The notes beneath the pieces were generated by a model. That model was not told the origin of the DNA and did no database searches. It was given only the letters and a program-made list of their open reading frames with translations. A stretch of DNA of 64,000 nt from the NCBI RefSeq assembly GCF_014648255.1, contig NZ_BMQT01000003.1, forward strand, positions 434,001 through 498,000, in the 5' to 3' direction. Below, in pieces: positions 32,111 through 41,311 of the stretch. The stretch comes from Nocardioides albus (GTDB lineage Bacteria > Actinomycetota > Actinomycetes > Propionibacteriales > Nocardioidaceae). Within the stretch, counting starts at the first letter, position 1. Every line of letters begins with the position of its first letter. The position numbers were made by a program, and so were the translations under genes.

Positions 32111-32147
32111 GGCCTGATCGGGCCTGATCGGGCCCGATCGATCAGGC
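32111..32147. terminator. Hairpin terminator between msrB and the convergent acyltransferase
   Basis: GGCCTGATCG occurs twice in tandem (32111-32120, 32121-32130), then GGCCCGATCGATCAGGC. GCCTGATC (32122-32129) pairs with GATCAGGC (32140-32147), and alternative pairings with the first copy also exist. It fills the 41-base gap between the two convergent stops and overlaps the end of the acyltransferase gene. No U-run is evident. Confidence 0.45.
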
Positions 32148-33320
32148 GACCGGTTCCCGCTCACGCGCGGGCGAGTCCACCCGAGTGGGAGCGGGGGCCG
32201 GGATGCGCCTGGTCCGAGGGCGTCCGTCCTGGTGGGCCAGTGATTCGAAGGAACGCTTGAGCCCCCGCTTGAGCAGCGGGGAGAGCGGCCGCTCGACGAG
32301 CCGGTGGATGAGCCAGGCGAGGACGACGGAGGCGCCGACCGCGATCGCCAGGACCGCGTAGCGCGGCAGGTCGTCCTGGAGCAGCCGGATGATGGCGAAG
32401 CCCCAGTACTGGTGGATGAGGTAGAGCGGGTAGGTCAGCAGGCCAGCAGTGGTGAGCCAGCTGCCGGTGATCCGGGAGACCGGAGTGAGGGTGACCAGGG
32501 CGACCAGCACGAAGCACGCCAGACTGGCCAGCACGCACCAGATAACCGGCGGCTCGAAGGCGGTCCACTCCATCAGCCGATCACGGGTATTGAGCGAGGC
32601 CCAGCCGGCACCGAGGGCGACGTTCTGCAGCAGCACGAGCCAGGCCAGCAGGTTTCGCTTGTCCCGCGCCACCATGTAGATCGCCATCCCGCCGGCGAAC
32701 ATCGGGGCGTACTCGGCGATCAGCAGGTCGCTGAGCAGCCCGGCGCCGGCGGCCTCGGCCAGCACCGCGGCGGTCGGCCAGATCGCCGCGAAGGCGAGCA
32801 CGCGGGTCCCCGTCAGCCCGAACAGCATCAGGATCCCGATGAGGACGTAGAACCGCAGCTCGAACCAGAGGGTCCAGTAGACGCCGTCGACCATCGGCAC
32901 CGAGAAGGCCGTCTGCACCATCGTCAGGTTCACGCCCACGTCGGTCAGCTCGACCTGCTTGCCGGTGGGGGCCCACACGAGCAGCAGCAGTCCCGCGGTG
33001 AGCAGCACCGCCGCCCAGTAGCCCGGAAAGAGCCGCGAGATCCGCGAGGTCGTGAACGAGGTGACGTCACGCCCCCACGCGGACATCAGGATCACGAAGC
33101 CCGAGATGATGAAGAAGAGGTCGACGCCGAACTGCCCGAAGACCGTGAAGTCGGACAGGTCGGGGAAGAAGTCGGAGGAGACGGTGCCTTCCTGCCACGG
33201 GTCATGGGCACGAGCCGTGAAGTGATAGAGCACCACCGCGAGGGCGGCGAAGAGACGGACGGCGTCAAGGACGGCCATCCGTCCGAGTGACGGCTCGGTG
33301 GGGGTCTTCGAAGCAGGCAC
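32142..33320 (-). CDS. Acyltransferase 3 (OafA/YrhL family) membrane protein
   Basis: 392 residues, about ten hydrophobic helices. The family start is clear: LDAVRLFAALAVVLYHFTAR, with the conserved histidine of the RxxxxxxVxxxH motif, and FGVDLFFIISGFVILMS. These proteins O-acylate sugars on cell-surface polymers or exported glycolipids from within the membrane. A basic cytoplasmic tail (LLKRGLKRSF...) ends the protein. There is no glycosyltransferase nearby, so the substrate cannot be guessed. The 121 bases upstream hold its promoter. Confidence 0.86.
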   Translation of the reverse strand: MPASKTPTEPSLGRMAVLDAVRLFAALAVVLYHFTARAHDPWQEGTVSSDFFPDLSDFTVFGQFGVDLFFIISGFVILMSAWGRDVTSFTTSRISRLFPGYWAAVLLTAGLLLLVWAPTGKQVELTDVGVNLTMVQTAFSVPMVDGVYWTLWFELRFYVLIGILMLFGLTGTRVLAFAAIWPTAAVLAEAAGAGLLSDLLIAEYAPMFAGGMAIYMVARDKRNLLAWLVLLQNVALGAGWASLNTRDRLMEWTAFEPPVIWCVLASLACFVLVALVTLTPVSRITGSWLTTAGLLTYPLYLIHQYWGFAIIRLLQDDLPRYAVLAIAVGASVVLAWLIHRLVERPLSPLLKRGLKRSFESLAHQDGRPRTRRIPAPAPTRVDSPAREREPVA

Positions 33321-33441
33321 AGCGATCCTGGGGTTGGGGGACCTTCAGATGAGCGTGGAGCGAACGGCGAGCGTACATAGACCGAACGGACTATGCGAAA
33401 CCACCGCAAGAGCCACCTAGATGGTTATCACACGCGAGCAG

Positions 33442-34221
33442 TCAGGCTCCGACCGAGTCACGCCAGGCGACCAGGTCCTCGAGCGGCTTGAGGTCGTAGT
33501 CGGGGCCGGTGACGCCGTAGGTGAACAACCGGGCGCCGGCGTCGTAGAGCGGCTTGGCAGCCTCCGCGCTGTCGGCCGCGGTCGAGATCTCGATCTCGTT
33601 CACGTCGCGGCCGATCGTCTCGCAGTGACCGGCGAGCACACCGCGCTTGCGCTCCAGGGTCTCCACGTCGGAGAAGGAGTGCCAGATGTCGGCGTGCTTG
33701 GCGACGTACTTCAGGGTCTTCTTCTCCCCGCCGCCACCGATCAGGACCGGGATCCTGCCCGACCCGGATCGGCCCACCGGCGCGGGGTTGAGCTTCTCCC
33801 AGCGCGCCTCGATGCGCGGGAGGGCCTCGCCGAGAGCGTCGAGGCGTCCGCCGGCGGTGCCGAACTCGTAGCCGTACTCGGTGTAGTCCCGCTCGAACCA
33901 ACCCGAGCCGATGCCGAAGACCAAGCGGCCACCGGAGATGTGGTCGACGGTGCGGGCCATGTCGGCGAGCAGCTCAGGGTTGCGGTAGGAGTTGCAGGTC
34001 ACCAGGCAGCCGATCTGGGCGCGCGTGGTCTGCTCGGCCCAGGCCGCCAGCATGGTCCAGGCCTCGAAGTGCTTGCCGTCGGGCTCGCCGTAGAGCGGGT
34101 AGAAGTGGTCCCAGTTGAAGATCACGTCGACACCGATCTCCTCCGCGCGGCGGGCTGCGTCGCGGATCTGGTCGTAGTCGGCGTGCTGGGGCTGGATCTG
34201 GACTCCGATGCGGATCGTCAT
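33442..34221 (-). CDS. LLM class flavin/F420-dependent oxidoreductase
   Basis: 259 residues, TIM-barrel luciferase-like monooxygenase family. TIRIGVQIQPQHADYDQIRD, VIFNWDHFYPLYG, the LGCLVTCNSYRNPELLADMARTVDHISGGR strand-helix and FGIGSGWFERDYTEYG are typical; the hydrophobic/Gly-rich 'VDHISGGR...GIGSGW' region follows F420-dependent members more than FMN ones. The ATG at 34221 (MTIRIGV) is preferred to the upstream frame end at 34257. Divergent from the uracil/xanthine permease gene. Substrate unknown. Confidence 0.82.
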   Translation of the reverse strand: MTIRIGVQIQPQHADYDQIRDAARRAEEIGVDVIFNWDHFYPLYGEPDGKHFEAWTMLAAWAEQTTRAQIGCLVTCNSYRNPELLADMARTVDHISGGRLVFGIGSGWFERDYTEYGYEFGTAGGRLDALGEALPRIEARWEKLNPAPVGRSGSGRIPVLIGGGGEKKTLKYVAKHADIWHSFSDVETLERKRGVLAGHCETIGRDVNEIEISTAADSAEAAKPLYDAGARLFTYGVTGPDYDLKPLEDLVAWRDSVGA

Positions 34222-34322
34222 GTCATCAACCCTACGGAGCGCCTGGCTTCCTTCCACGCAATACCGGCCCTATCGTTCGGCAGGCGGCGAATCGCGCCGT
34301 ACGAAAGCTGACGAGGTGCGAG

Positions 34323-35603
34323 ATGCGATTCGGTTGGGACCTGCATGAAGACGGCAAGAACGTACGCGAGGGAGCGATCGTCAAGCCCGGCGAGCGGCTG
34401 AGCTGGCCGCGGACGATCGGCTTCGGCGGACAGCACGTGGTCGCGATGTTCGGCGCCACCTTCCTGGTGCCGCTGCTGACCGGCTTCCCGCCGACCACGA
34501 CACTGTTCTTCTCCGGCCTCGGCACGCTGCTGTTCCTGCTGATCACTCGCAACCGGCTGCCCAGCTACCTCGGCTCCTCGTTCGCCTTCATCGCGCCGAT
34601 CGGTGCCGCGATGGGCAGCGGCGGGATGGGGTCGGCGCTCTTCGGGATCATGGTCACCGGTGCGCTGCTGGCGCTGGTCGGGGTGATCGTGATGGTCACC
34701 GGCACCGGCTGGATCGAGGCGCTGATGCCGCCGGTGGTGACCGGTGCGATCGTCGCGCTCATCGGCCTCAACCTGGCCGGGGCCGCGACCAACAACGTGG
34801 TCGGCGGCGACCCGGCCAAGCCCGACAACGGCGCGGTGCTGGTCGCCGCGATCACCCTGGCCACCGTGCTGATCGTCGCGGTCGCCTTCCGCGGCCTGAT
34901 CGCACGGCTCTCGATCTTGGTCGGCGTCGTCGTCGGCTACATCGCCGCGTTGATCGCGGGCCAGATCGACACCTCCGCGTTCGAGGAGGCCGCGTGGTTC
35001 GGGCTGCCCGACTTCACCGGGCCGTCCCTCGACTGGGCGGTGGTGCCGATGTTCCTGCCGGTCGTGCTCGTCCTCGTCGCCGAGAACGTCGGCCACGTAC
35101 GCAGCGTCGCCCACCTCGCTGGCGACGACACCATCAACCGCGAGACCGGCCGTGCCCTGTTCGCCGACGGCCTCGCCACCACGATCGCCGGTGGTTTCGG
35201 CGGCTCGGCGACGACGACGTACGGCGAGAACATCGGTGTCATGACCGCGACCCGGGTCTTCTCGACCGCCGCCTACTGGGTCGCAGGTGTGGTCGCCATC
35301 CTGCTCTCGCTCTCGCCGAAGTTCGGGGCGCTGCTCAACACCGTCCCCGCCGGCGTGCTCGGCGGGATCACGGTCGCGCTCTACGGCCTCATCGGTCTGA
35401 TCGGCATCCGGATCTGGCTCGACAACCGGGTCGGCTTCGCTGATCCGGTCAACCAGTTCACCGCCGCGGTCGCCCTGGTCATCGGCATCGGCAACCTGAC
35501 CCTGACCTTCGGCGACCTCACCTTCACCGGCATCGCGCTCGGCACCATCGCCGCGGTCGTGATCTACCACGGGATGAGCGCGCTCGCCCGGCTCCGGCGC
35601 TAG
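34323..35603 (+). CDS. Uracil/xanthine permease (NCS2 family)
   Basis: 426 residues, 14 predicted membrane helices, NCS2 nucleobase:proton symporter. Hallmarks: RTIGFGGQHVVAMFGATFLVPLLTG near the start (the QHxxAMFGAT motif), NVGHVRSVAHLAGD with the conserved acidic residue, and GGFGGSATTTYGENIGVMTATRV, where TTYGENIG is the substrate-binding signature. Start ATG at 34323, with GAGGTG upstream. It imports uracil or related bases; uraA/pucJ distinction cannot be made from sequence alone. Its stop overlaps the end of the frameshifted immunity gene by four bases. Confidence 0.92.
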   Translation: MRFGWDLHEDGKNVREGAIVKPGERLSWPRTIGFGGQHVVAMFGATFLVPLLTGFPPTTTLFFSGLGTLLFLLITRNRLPSYLGSSFAFIAPIGAAMGSGGMGSALFGIMVTGALLALVGVIVMVTGTGWIEALMPPVVTGAIVALIGLNLAGAATNNVVGGDPAKPDNGAVLVAAITLATVLIVAVAFRGLIARLSILVGVVVGYIAALIAGQIDTSAFEEAAWFGLPDFTGPSLDWAVVPMFLPVVLVLVAENVGHVRSVAHLAGDDTINRETGRALFADGLATTIAGGFGGSATTTYGENIGVMTATRVFSTAAYWVAGVVAILLSLSPKFGALLNTVPAGVLGGITVALYGLIGLIGIRIWLDNRVGFADPVNQFTAAVALVIGIGNLTLTFGDLTFTGIALGTIAAVVIYHGMSALARLRR

Positions 35604-36111
35604 TTGGTCGCTCCCTCCACGGACAGGAAGCCGTCGCCCTCACCCGAACCGATGATGATGCCGCCGTCGTCGAGCGTCTCCAGTTGTTTGTCGTCCAAGC
35701 CAGCCGGCAGTGCCTGCGCCCTCTCCGCGGAAAGGTACGTCAGGTGACCGACCTTTGGACCTGGCTTTCCCGCCGGTTGCACCTCGGCCACAGCGCGCAT
35801 GCGGAGTATCCACCGACAGTCATCGTGATCGAGACGTCCTCGAGCCTCGTCCCGCGCGCGTCGTACGCCTGGGTCACCCCGAGATGCGGAGCGTCGGTGT
35901 TGCGCTGGAAGGCATCGGATCTCACCTTCAGCGCAATCGCCGGCTCGGCAATCACCTTCCCCGGCAGGCGCGACGACGACCACCGAAGGGTCTCCCCAGC
36001 GACGACGTCCAGAGCCGCGAGGAACGCCACCAGCTTGTCGGCGATCTGATCTGGCGACTCCTGCCTAGGACCCCAGAATCCCCGTGCGATCAGTTCGTCG
36101 AGCCTGCTCAC
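35600..36111 (-). pseudogene. Imm52-like immunity gene with a frameshift
   Basis: The GTG at 36111 opens a frame with the Imm52 start pattern (GFWGPRQESPDQIADKLVAFLAALDVVA, then LGVTQAYDARGTRLEDVSITMTVGGYSA). From about 35795-35808 homology-like sequence continues in another frame (AVAEVQPAGKPGPKVGHL...EGATN) to the TAG at 35600. The 512-base span is one short of a multiple of three, consistent with a single-base loss around GCATGCGCGC; the intact protein would be about 170 residues. It is the last gene of the toxin cassette and lies 12 bases after the Imm11/43-like gene. Could be a true lesion, programmed slippage or a sequencing error. Confidence 0.7.
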
Positions 36112-36123
36112 GCCTCGCCCAGA

Positions 36124-36696
36124 TCAGATGTTCATCGGATCAGGATGAGGCGTCGCACCCGGAACGTCTGACCAGACCAACCGAACCTCGATGTCGTCAT
36201 CACCCACCAGCTCGACGATCTTCTTCGCCGCCCACTCGTTCCAGAACACGAACTCCCGCGACTCCGGGATGCGGAAGGCAGGCGCCGATGTCGGAATCTT
36301 CTCCCCGACAAAGACCACTCGCTGGATGATCTCGAGCCAGCCCTCCGGTTCCGACGAACGCTCAAGGTCCAAGCAGTCCACCAGATCTGTCGGCACGTAC
36401 ATCTCGTACGCCCCGGTTCCCTCATTGCGCAGGTCGACCGGAATGAAGATTCCGCGCTCGCCGAACTCGTCCCGGACGGCATCCGCGACCCGTTTGCTGA
36501 GTACGGGATACCCCTGGGCGAACGACGGAAACTCCGTACGCCGCAACGCCTCGTCGGACTCCCAGTAGGCAGCGATTCTTCGCGGCGGATCCTTCGGGAA
36601 CCCGTCGAACAACCAGTTCGCGTACGCCTGGTCCTGGACCAGCACGTGCAGCGCAGCATCATCACCACGGGCGAGCATCGCGTAGACAGAAACCAC
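36124..36696 (-). CDS. Immunity protein of the Imm11/Imm43 (DUF1629-like) type
   Basis: 190 residues, starting MVSVYAMLARGDDAALHVLVQDQAYANWL; the frame opens with the first methionine at 36696, nine bases after the toxin gene stop. PVLSKRVADAVRDEFGERGIFIPVDL and a later D-L-E-R-S motif with VFVGEKIPTSAPAFRIPESREFVFWNEWAAK fit the Imm11/Imm43 layout, in which a 'P-x-S/K-x-(R/V)' helix precedes a beta sandwich. Being immediately downstream of the RHS-AHH toxin gene, it is the best candidate for the cognate antidote. Domain naming is moderate confidence; the position argument is strong. Confidence 0.7.
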   Translation of the reverse strand: MVSVYAMLARGDDAALHVLVQDQAYANWLFDGFPKDPPRRIAAYWESDEALRRTEFPSFAQGYPVLSKRVADAVRDEFGERGIFIPVDLRNEGTGAYEMYVPTDLVDCLDLERSSEPEGWLEIIQRVVFVGEKIPTSAPAFRIPESREFVFWNEWAAKKIVELVGDDDIEVRLVWSDVPGATPHPDPMNI

Positions 36697-36705
36697 CGGT
36701 CCAAC

Positions 36706-39700
36706 CTATCCCGTCCACACCGAGCCGGGAGCCGGCGAGCCACCGGCGAGCTCGGTGGACACTGCCCGACCGATGACCCGCAGCTGGTTCTCCATAGCGG
36801 TGCCGATCTGATCCACGCTCGCTCCTCGACGGATACCAGCCGACTCGATCTGGAGAAGGCTCTGCTCGACCCTCGTGAGGAAGTTGCCGCGGTGCGTGTA
36901 GTTGTGCGGCGACGGGTGTCCCAGGGGCAGACCGTTCGCCGCGCCATTGATGTCGACGCCGTAGTAGTGCAGCATCTGCCGCGCCCGCGCGCCCGGCGCC
37001 CAATGGCCGTTCGATGCGGTGGAGGGGACGATGTGCGCAGCGGCCTCGCCGGGCTGAGGCGGTCGTCCATCGGCGATCAGGTTGCCGCGCAACTCCAGAG
37101 CGTTCTGTTTGCAGGCGCTAGGCGCCAGGCCGAGCGGGTCAGCCCACATCATCGGGTTGTGGACATAGGTGTTCGGGTTGGGGGCCGGGAGAAGACCGAG
37201 AGGATCCTGGCTCAGGTAGCGGCCCGTCGCCGGGTCGTAGTAGCGCTGGTTGTTGTAGTACAGGCCAGTCTCGGCGTCGGCGTACTGGCCGGCGAACCGC
37301 AGCGGTGTCGGCGTCGTCGTGTCGTCGCCTGGGGCTCCCCAGATGGTGCGGCGGGCATGCCAGACGAGCTCGGCGTCAGCGGTCAGCATCTCCGCCGGCG
37401 CACCCACGAGATCGGTGACGATCGCAAAGAACCGCGCGTCTGTCTGCTCCGCAGTCAGCTCGACCTGAGCAAGGGCCCGCTGCCCGTCGTGGGCCCAGGA
37501 AGTGATGCTCCCGTCAGCCGAGGTCTGCTCGACCATCGTGAGCCCATCCCAGGCGAACACCGTCTGCTCGACGATGACACCGGCCCCGTCGTGGCGTCGC
37601 TTCGCGATTCGGCGACCGAGCGCGTCGTAGACGTAGGTCCAACGGGTGCCGTCCGGGGTTCGTACGGCCGCGAGTCGGTCCTTGGCGTCCCACTCGTAGA
37701 GCCACGTGTCGGGCTTGGCGGAGAGGCGAGTTCGGGTGTGACGGACGAGGCGTCCCTGAGCGTCGTACGCGAAGCGGCTGCGGCCGGCACGAGCGAGGAG
37801 GTTGCCGTCGTACTCCCGACGTTCCGCGTCGCCACCGTTGGCGGCAGCGCGAGTGATGTTGCCGAGCGGGTCGTAGGAGTAGGACTCCGTCACCGAGCCG
37901 TCAAGCGCGACCGAGGTGATCTGGTCTGCAAGATCGAGCTCGAACCTTCGGGCACCGGTGAGCCGGTCTTCGACGCCGATCAGACGACCCGCCGACTCGT
38001 AGGCGAAGGTGCGCTCCTGGAGCACGACCAGCGGCACGGAACCAGCCTGGCGCTGGACTCGCTGAGTCAGGGGCTGGCCGATGAGGTCCCAGGTCTGCTC
38101 CAGGACGAGGTCGCCGGTGGTGCGCCGGGTCTCGCGGCCGGACAGGTCGTGCTCGAAAGCGATCTCCTGGCCGGCGACGGTCATCCGCTCCGGCGCGACG
38201 CCCGCGCCGTAGTCCCACGTCGTCTCGACACCCTCCGGTGTCGTACGCCGCGTCGGGCGGCCCAACGAGTCGTGCTCCTTCACCACGCTGCGACCGTTGA
38301 CCGACTCAGCGTGCACCCGACCGAGCGGGCCTCGCTCGATGACCAGGTCGACGCCGGGAGACGTCGCCCGCAGGAGGCGGCCGACCGGGTCGTACGCCAT
38401 CGTCGTGGTCTCGTCGCCGGCCTGCTCCGTGACCAGATTGCCGAGAGCGTCGTAACCGAAGGTCAATCGCTGACCCGCGCCGTTGGTCTGCTCGATCATC
38501 TGGCCGGCGATGTCGTAGGCGTAGGTCAGGGTGCGGCCGTTGTAGTCGGTCTCGGTCGCGAGGCGGCCGGCATCGTCGTAGTCGTAGCGCCAGGTCGCAC
38601 CTTGGGGATTGGTGACGCTGGTGAGACGCAGCTCGGGGTCGTAGGTGTAGCGCGTGGTCGCGCCGTCGGGCGCCATCACCTCGGCGGGCATGTCGAAGTG
38701 GGTGAACCTCGTCATGGTGGTGCGACCGGCAGGGTCGGTGTAGGAGACCGGGTTGCCCTCGCCGTCGTACGTCCACGACTCGGTCGAACCATCCGGAAGA
38801 CGCCGAGACGCGAGCTGACCGTCGACGGTCCAGGAGTAGGTCGTGCGCGCGCCCAGGGCATCGGTGCTGGCGACGACCCGTCCGAGGTGGTCACGCTCGA
38901 ACCCTGCCGAACGACCGTCGGGCTCGACGACCCGACGTGGGAGACCGGCGGTGTCGGTCTCGATGGTGCGGACCCGACCAAGAGGGTCGGTGACCGAGGC
39001 CAGGTGGCCATCGTCCCCGTAGCCGAACGCGGTGGTGACACCGCTGGCGTCCGTGACCGCCGTGCGGCGCCCGGCGTCGTCGTAGCTCAATGTCGTCACC
39101 GACCCGTCGGGCAGCACCTGGCGGACCATGCGGGGCCCGGCGGGGGTATCGGCCCACTCCATCGTGGTCTGGCTGCCGTCCGGGCGGGTGACCTCGGTGA
39201 GGTTGCCGGCCTCGTCGTAGTCGAAGGTCGTGCGGCGGCCGAGTGGGTCGGTGCGTGCGAGTAGTTGGTTCTGCTCGCTCCACTCCGAGCTGGTCGCGCC
39301 TCCGAGCGGGTCGATCGTGGCGACGACCTGGAAGCGGGAGTTGATCTTGAAGATCGTGGTGAGCTCGCGGGAGTCGGTGACCCGCGTCTCGCGCAGACCG
39401 CTCGCGTTGGCCTCTCCGTACTCGAAGGTGTTGCGCATGACGCCGTCGGAGCCGCCCTGGCTGACACAACGGCCCTGCGCGTCGTAGACGTAGTCGTAGG
39501 AAGTGCCGTTGCGGTCGATCCAGCGGGCCAGGCGGTGCTGGTCGTAGGCGAACTCCAACTCCTCGCCGGAGCCGTTGACGACGCCGACCAGATCGCCGTT
39601 GGCGTCGTAGCGGTAGCCCATGACGTCGACCGCGTCGCTGCCGTCGGCACGGGTGACGGTCAGGCCGGTGACCCGCTGGCCCGACGTGGCCACACCCACG

Positions 39701-40431
39701 CGATATCCGGCACTGTGTATGACCTCCGACGGGATGCCGCGCTCGTCACGGGTGAACCGGACCGAGTCGCCCGAGGCGTTCGTGATCGATGTCAGCCAGG
39801 CCGTCCCGTCCATGACCGTGCCGTAGTGGCGGGTCTCGCCGGTCGCCGTGTCCAGCAGGTGATAGTCACCGTCCTCGGTGACCCGCATCCGGGTGGTGCC
39901 ACCCGCGACCGGCCGGCTCTCCTTGCCGACCTCGAGATTGCGGAAGACATGCGCCATCGTGTCCGCCGCAATCACGACCACCGAGCGCCGACCGACCAGA
40001 TCGGTGTGTACGTCGACGCGCTCGTCGAACGTCGAAGACCACGACGGGCCGAACCAGTGCCCGTAGGTCCAGTCGCTTGAGTGCTTGCGGCTGAGGACCA
40101 GCGGGAGGTCACCGGGGAGGGTGAGGTCGTTCTCCTGCAGGAAGACCGCGCCGGTGGCGACATCCACCGGGTCACCACAACCGGTCGGTGTCCGGTCGCC
40201 CTCGCGGGCCGTGCTGTCCGCATTGGAGGGCAGGCCATCCGTGCGACTGCCGGTCCGGTCAGACCCGGACCTTGCCATGTCGCTGTCCAGGTCACGACGA
40301 GCATCCGCGTGCTTCCGAATCCCGTCGGCGACGTCGTCAGCGTTCTTCTTCAGGGACTGTCCGACGTCGCGGAGAGTCTTGGTCGCCACCTCCCGGAGTT
40401 CCTCGACGACGTCATCCATCTTTCTGGCCAT
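36706..40431 (-). CDS. RHS-repeat polymorphic toxin with C-terminal AHH-type nuclease domain
   Basis: 1241 residues. A short helical N-terminus without signal peptide leads to DUF6531 (GDPVDVATGAVFLQENDLTLPGDLPLVL), then about 1000 residues of RHS/YD repeats that form a toxin-enclosing shell. The core ends PLRFAGQYADAETGLYYNNQRYYDP...YLSQDPLGL, the self-cleavage site, and the last ~135 residues are the toxin. That domain reads AAHIVPS...GVDINGAANGLPL...HNYTHRGNF, the AHH/HNH nuclease pattern with A-A-H in place of A-H-H. The start at 40431 follows AGGAGA; the frame extends to 40515. Exported with its upstream WXG-like partner, probably by type VII secretion. Confidence 0.85.
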   Translation of the reverse strand: MARKMDDVVEELREVATKTLRDVGQSLKKNADDVADGIRKHADARRDLDSDMARSGSDRTGSRTDGLPSNADSTAREGDRTPTGCGDPVDVATGAVFLQENDLTLPGDLPLVLSRKHSSDWTYGHWFGPSWSSTFDERVDVHTDLVGRRSVVVIAADTMAHVFRNLEVGKESRPVAGGTTRMRVTEDGDYHLLDTATGETRHYGTVMDGTAWLTSITNASGDSVRFTRDERGIPSEVIHSAGYRVGVATSGQRVTGLTVTRADGSDAVDVMGYRYDANGDLVGVVNGSGEELEFAYDQHRLARWIDRNGTSYDYVYDAQGRCVSQGGSDGVMRNTFEYGEANASGLRETRVTDSRELTTIFKINSRFQVVATIDPLGGATSSEWSEQNQLLARTDPLGRRTTFDYDEAGNLTEVTRPDGSQTTMEWADTPAGPRMVRQVLPDGSVTTLSYDDAGRRTAVTDASGVTTAFGYGDDGHLASVTDPLGRVRTIETDTAGLPRRVVEPDGRSAGFERDHLGRVVASTDALGARTTYSWTVDGQLASRRLPDGSTESWTYDGEGNPVSYTDPAGRTTMTRFTHFDMPAEVMAPDGATTRYTYDPELRLTSVTNPQGATWRYDYDDAGRLATETDYNGRTLTYAYDIAGQMIEQTNGAGQRLTFGYDALGNLVTEQAGDETTTMAYDPVGRLLRATSPGVDLVIERGPLGRVHAESVNGRSVVKEHDSLGRPTRRTTPEGVETTWDYGAGVAPERMTVAGQEIAFEHDLSGRETRRTTGDLVLEQTWDLIGQPLTQRVQRQAGSVPLVVLQERTFAYESAGRLIGVEDRLTGARRFELDLADQITSVALDGSVTESYSYDPLGNITRAAANGGDAERREYDGNLLARAGRSRFAYDAQGRLVRHTRTRLSAKPDTWLYEWDAKDRLAAVRTPDGTRWTYVYDALGRRIAKRRHDGAGVIVEQTVFAWDGLTMVEQTSADGSITSWAHDGQRALAQVELTAEQTDARFFAIVTDLVGAPAEMLTADAELVWHARRTIWGAPGDDTTTPTPLRFAGQYADAETGLYYNNQRYYDPATGRYLSQDPLGLLPAPNPNTYVHNPMMWADPLGLAPSACKQNALELRGNLIADGRPPQPGEAAAHIVPSTASNGHWAPGARARQMLHYYGVDINGAANGLPLGHPSPHNYTHRGNFLTRVEQSLLQIESAGIRRGASVDQIGTAMENQLRVIGRAVSTELAGGSPAPGSVWTG

Positions 40432-40441
40432 CGAAGTTCTC

Positions 40442-41155
40442 CTAGGATTCGAAGAAGGGCAGGGCGGACACCTCGGCTGCGAACGTGGCGCAAAGGTCGT
40501 ACTGGTCGGCGCCACAGTCGCTGAGCGCCGTGGCGATCTGCTCCATCAGGTCGTAGCTGAGCTTGGTCGCCGCGGTCGCCTCGCCGTCGGTCACGATCGG
40601 AGCCTCGGCGATCGACATGGCGAGTTCGGTGATCGTTCCTGTCAGCGGCTCGGTCACCATGCTTGCGACCTCACCCATCACCCCTTCCATCGCGATGTCG
40701 GTGGCGATATCGAGCGCCTTCTTCCGAGCGGCGATGATCGCTGCGTTGCCGACTACGCTGAGGCCTCCCGTGACCACAGCGGTCGCGGCGGCTGCAGCGA
40801 TCTGTGCCGCCGTGATCGTCAGTTCGGCAATGACCTTCATCTTCAGCGCAACGATCGCATCAGCGGCGACATCGATCCCCGTTGCGACCCCGGGCAGTGC
40901 GTCGAGCAACCCGTCCATGTTGGCCGTCCGGTTATCGGTCCACGCCCTGATCAGCGCATTCACCGACTGTGCCGTGGCCCCGTCGCCGAGCTCGTTGACT
41001 CGGATCTCCAGCTCGTCGAGCGTGCCGCGAAGGTCTGACTCCAGACCTCGCAGCAGCTGTGCGGCATCGCGGACCGCGTCCTCGTTGACGTTCGGCCACT
41101 CGTACCCGAGCAGGTCGAGTACGAAATCCAACTCCCCAGGGATGGTCATCCCCAC
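40442..41155 (-). CDS. CpnT-N-terminal / WXG100-like partner protein of the RHS toxin
   Basis: 237 residues beginning GTG at 41155 (GAGGG six bases upstream; alternative ATG at 41149). It opens IPGELDFVLDLLGYEWPNVNEDAVRDAAQLLRGLES, a pattern seen in the N-terminal domain of CpnT-type actinobacterial exotoxins, with the PxxxxxW(P) element and a long helical hairpin, then an Ala/Val-rich hydrophobic stretch (ITAAQIAAAAATAVVTGGLSVVGNAAII). In related systems this domain is fused to the toxin; here it is a separate gene ending 10 bases before the RHS gene. Likely targets the complex to type VII secretion. Confidence 0.7.
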   Translation of the reverse strand: MGMTIPGELDFVLDLLGYEWPNVNEDAVRDAAQLLRGLESDLRGTLDELEIRVNELGDGATAQSVNALIRAWTDNRTANMDGLLDALPGVATGIDVAADAIVALKMKVIAELTITAAQIAAAAATAVVTGGLSVVGNAAIIAARKKALDIATDIAMEGVMGEVASMVTEPLTGTITELAMSIAEAPIVTDGEATAATKLSYDLMEQIATALSDCGADQYDLCATFAAEVSALPFFES

Positions 41156-41311
41156 GTCTCAGCCCTCCCCGTCGTCATGCGGACATGTCATGAGCCCATG
41201 ACGGGATCGGCACACGAACCCGAGCAGGAGCCACCGCGACAGATGAGGTTAGTGGAGACTCACGAGGCCGGACAGGGAATTTCCGAGATGTTCCGACCGG
41301 TCAGGCATTCG

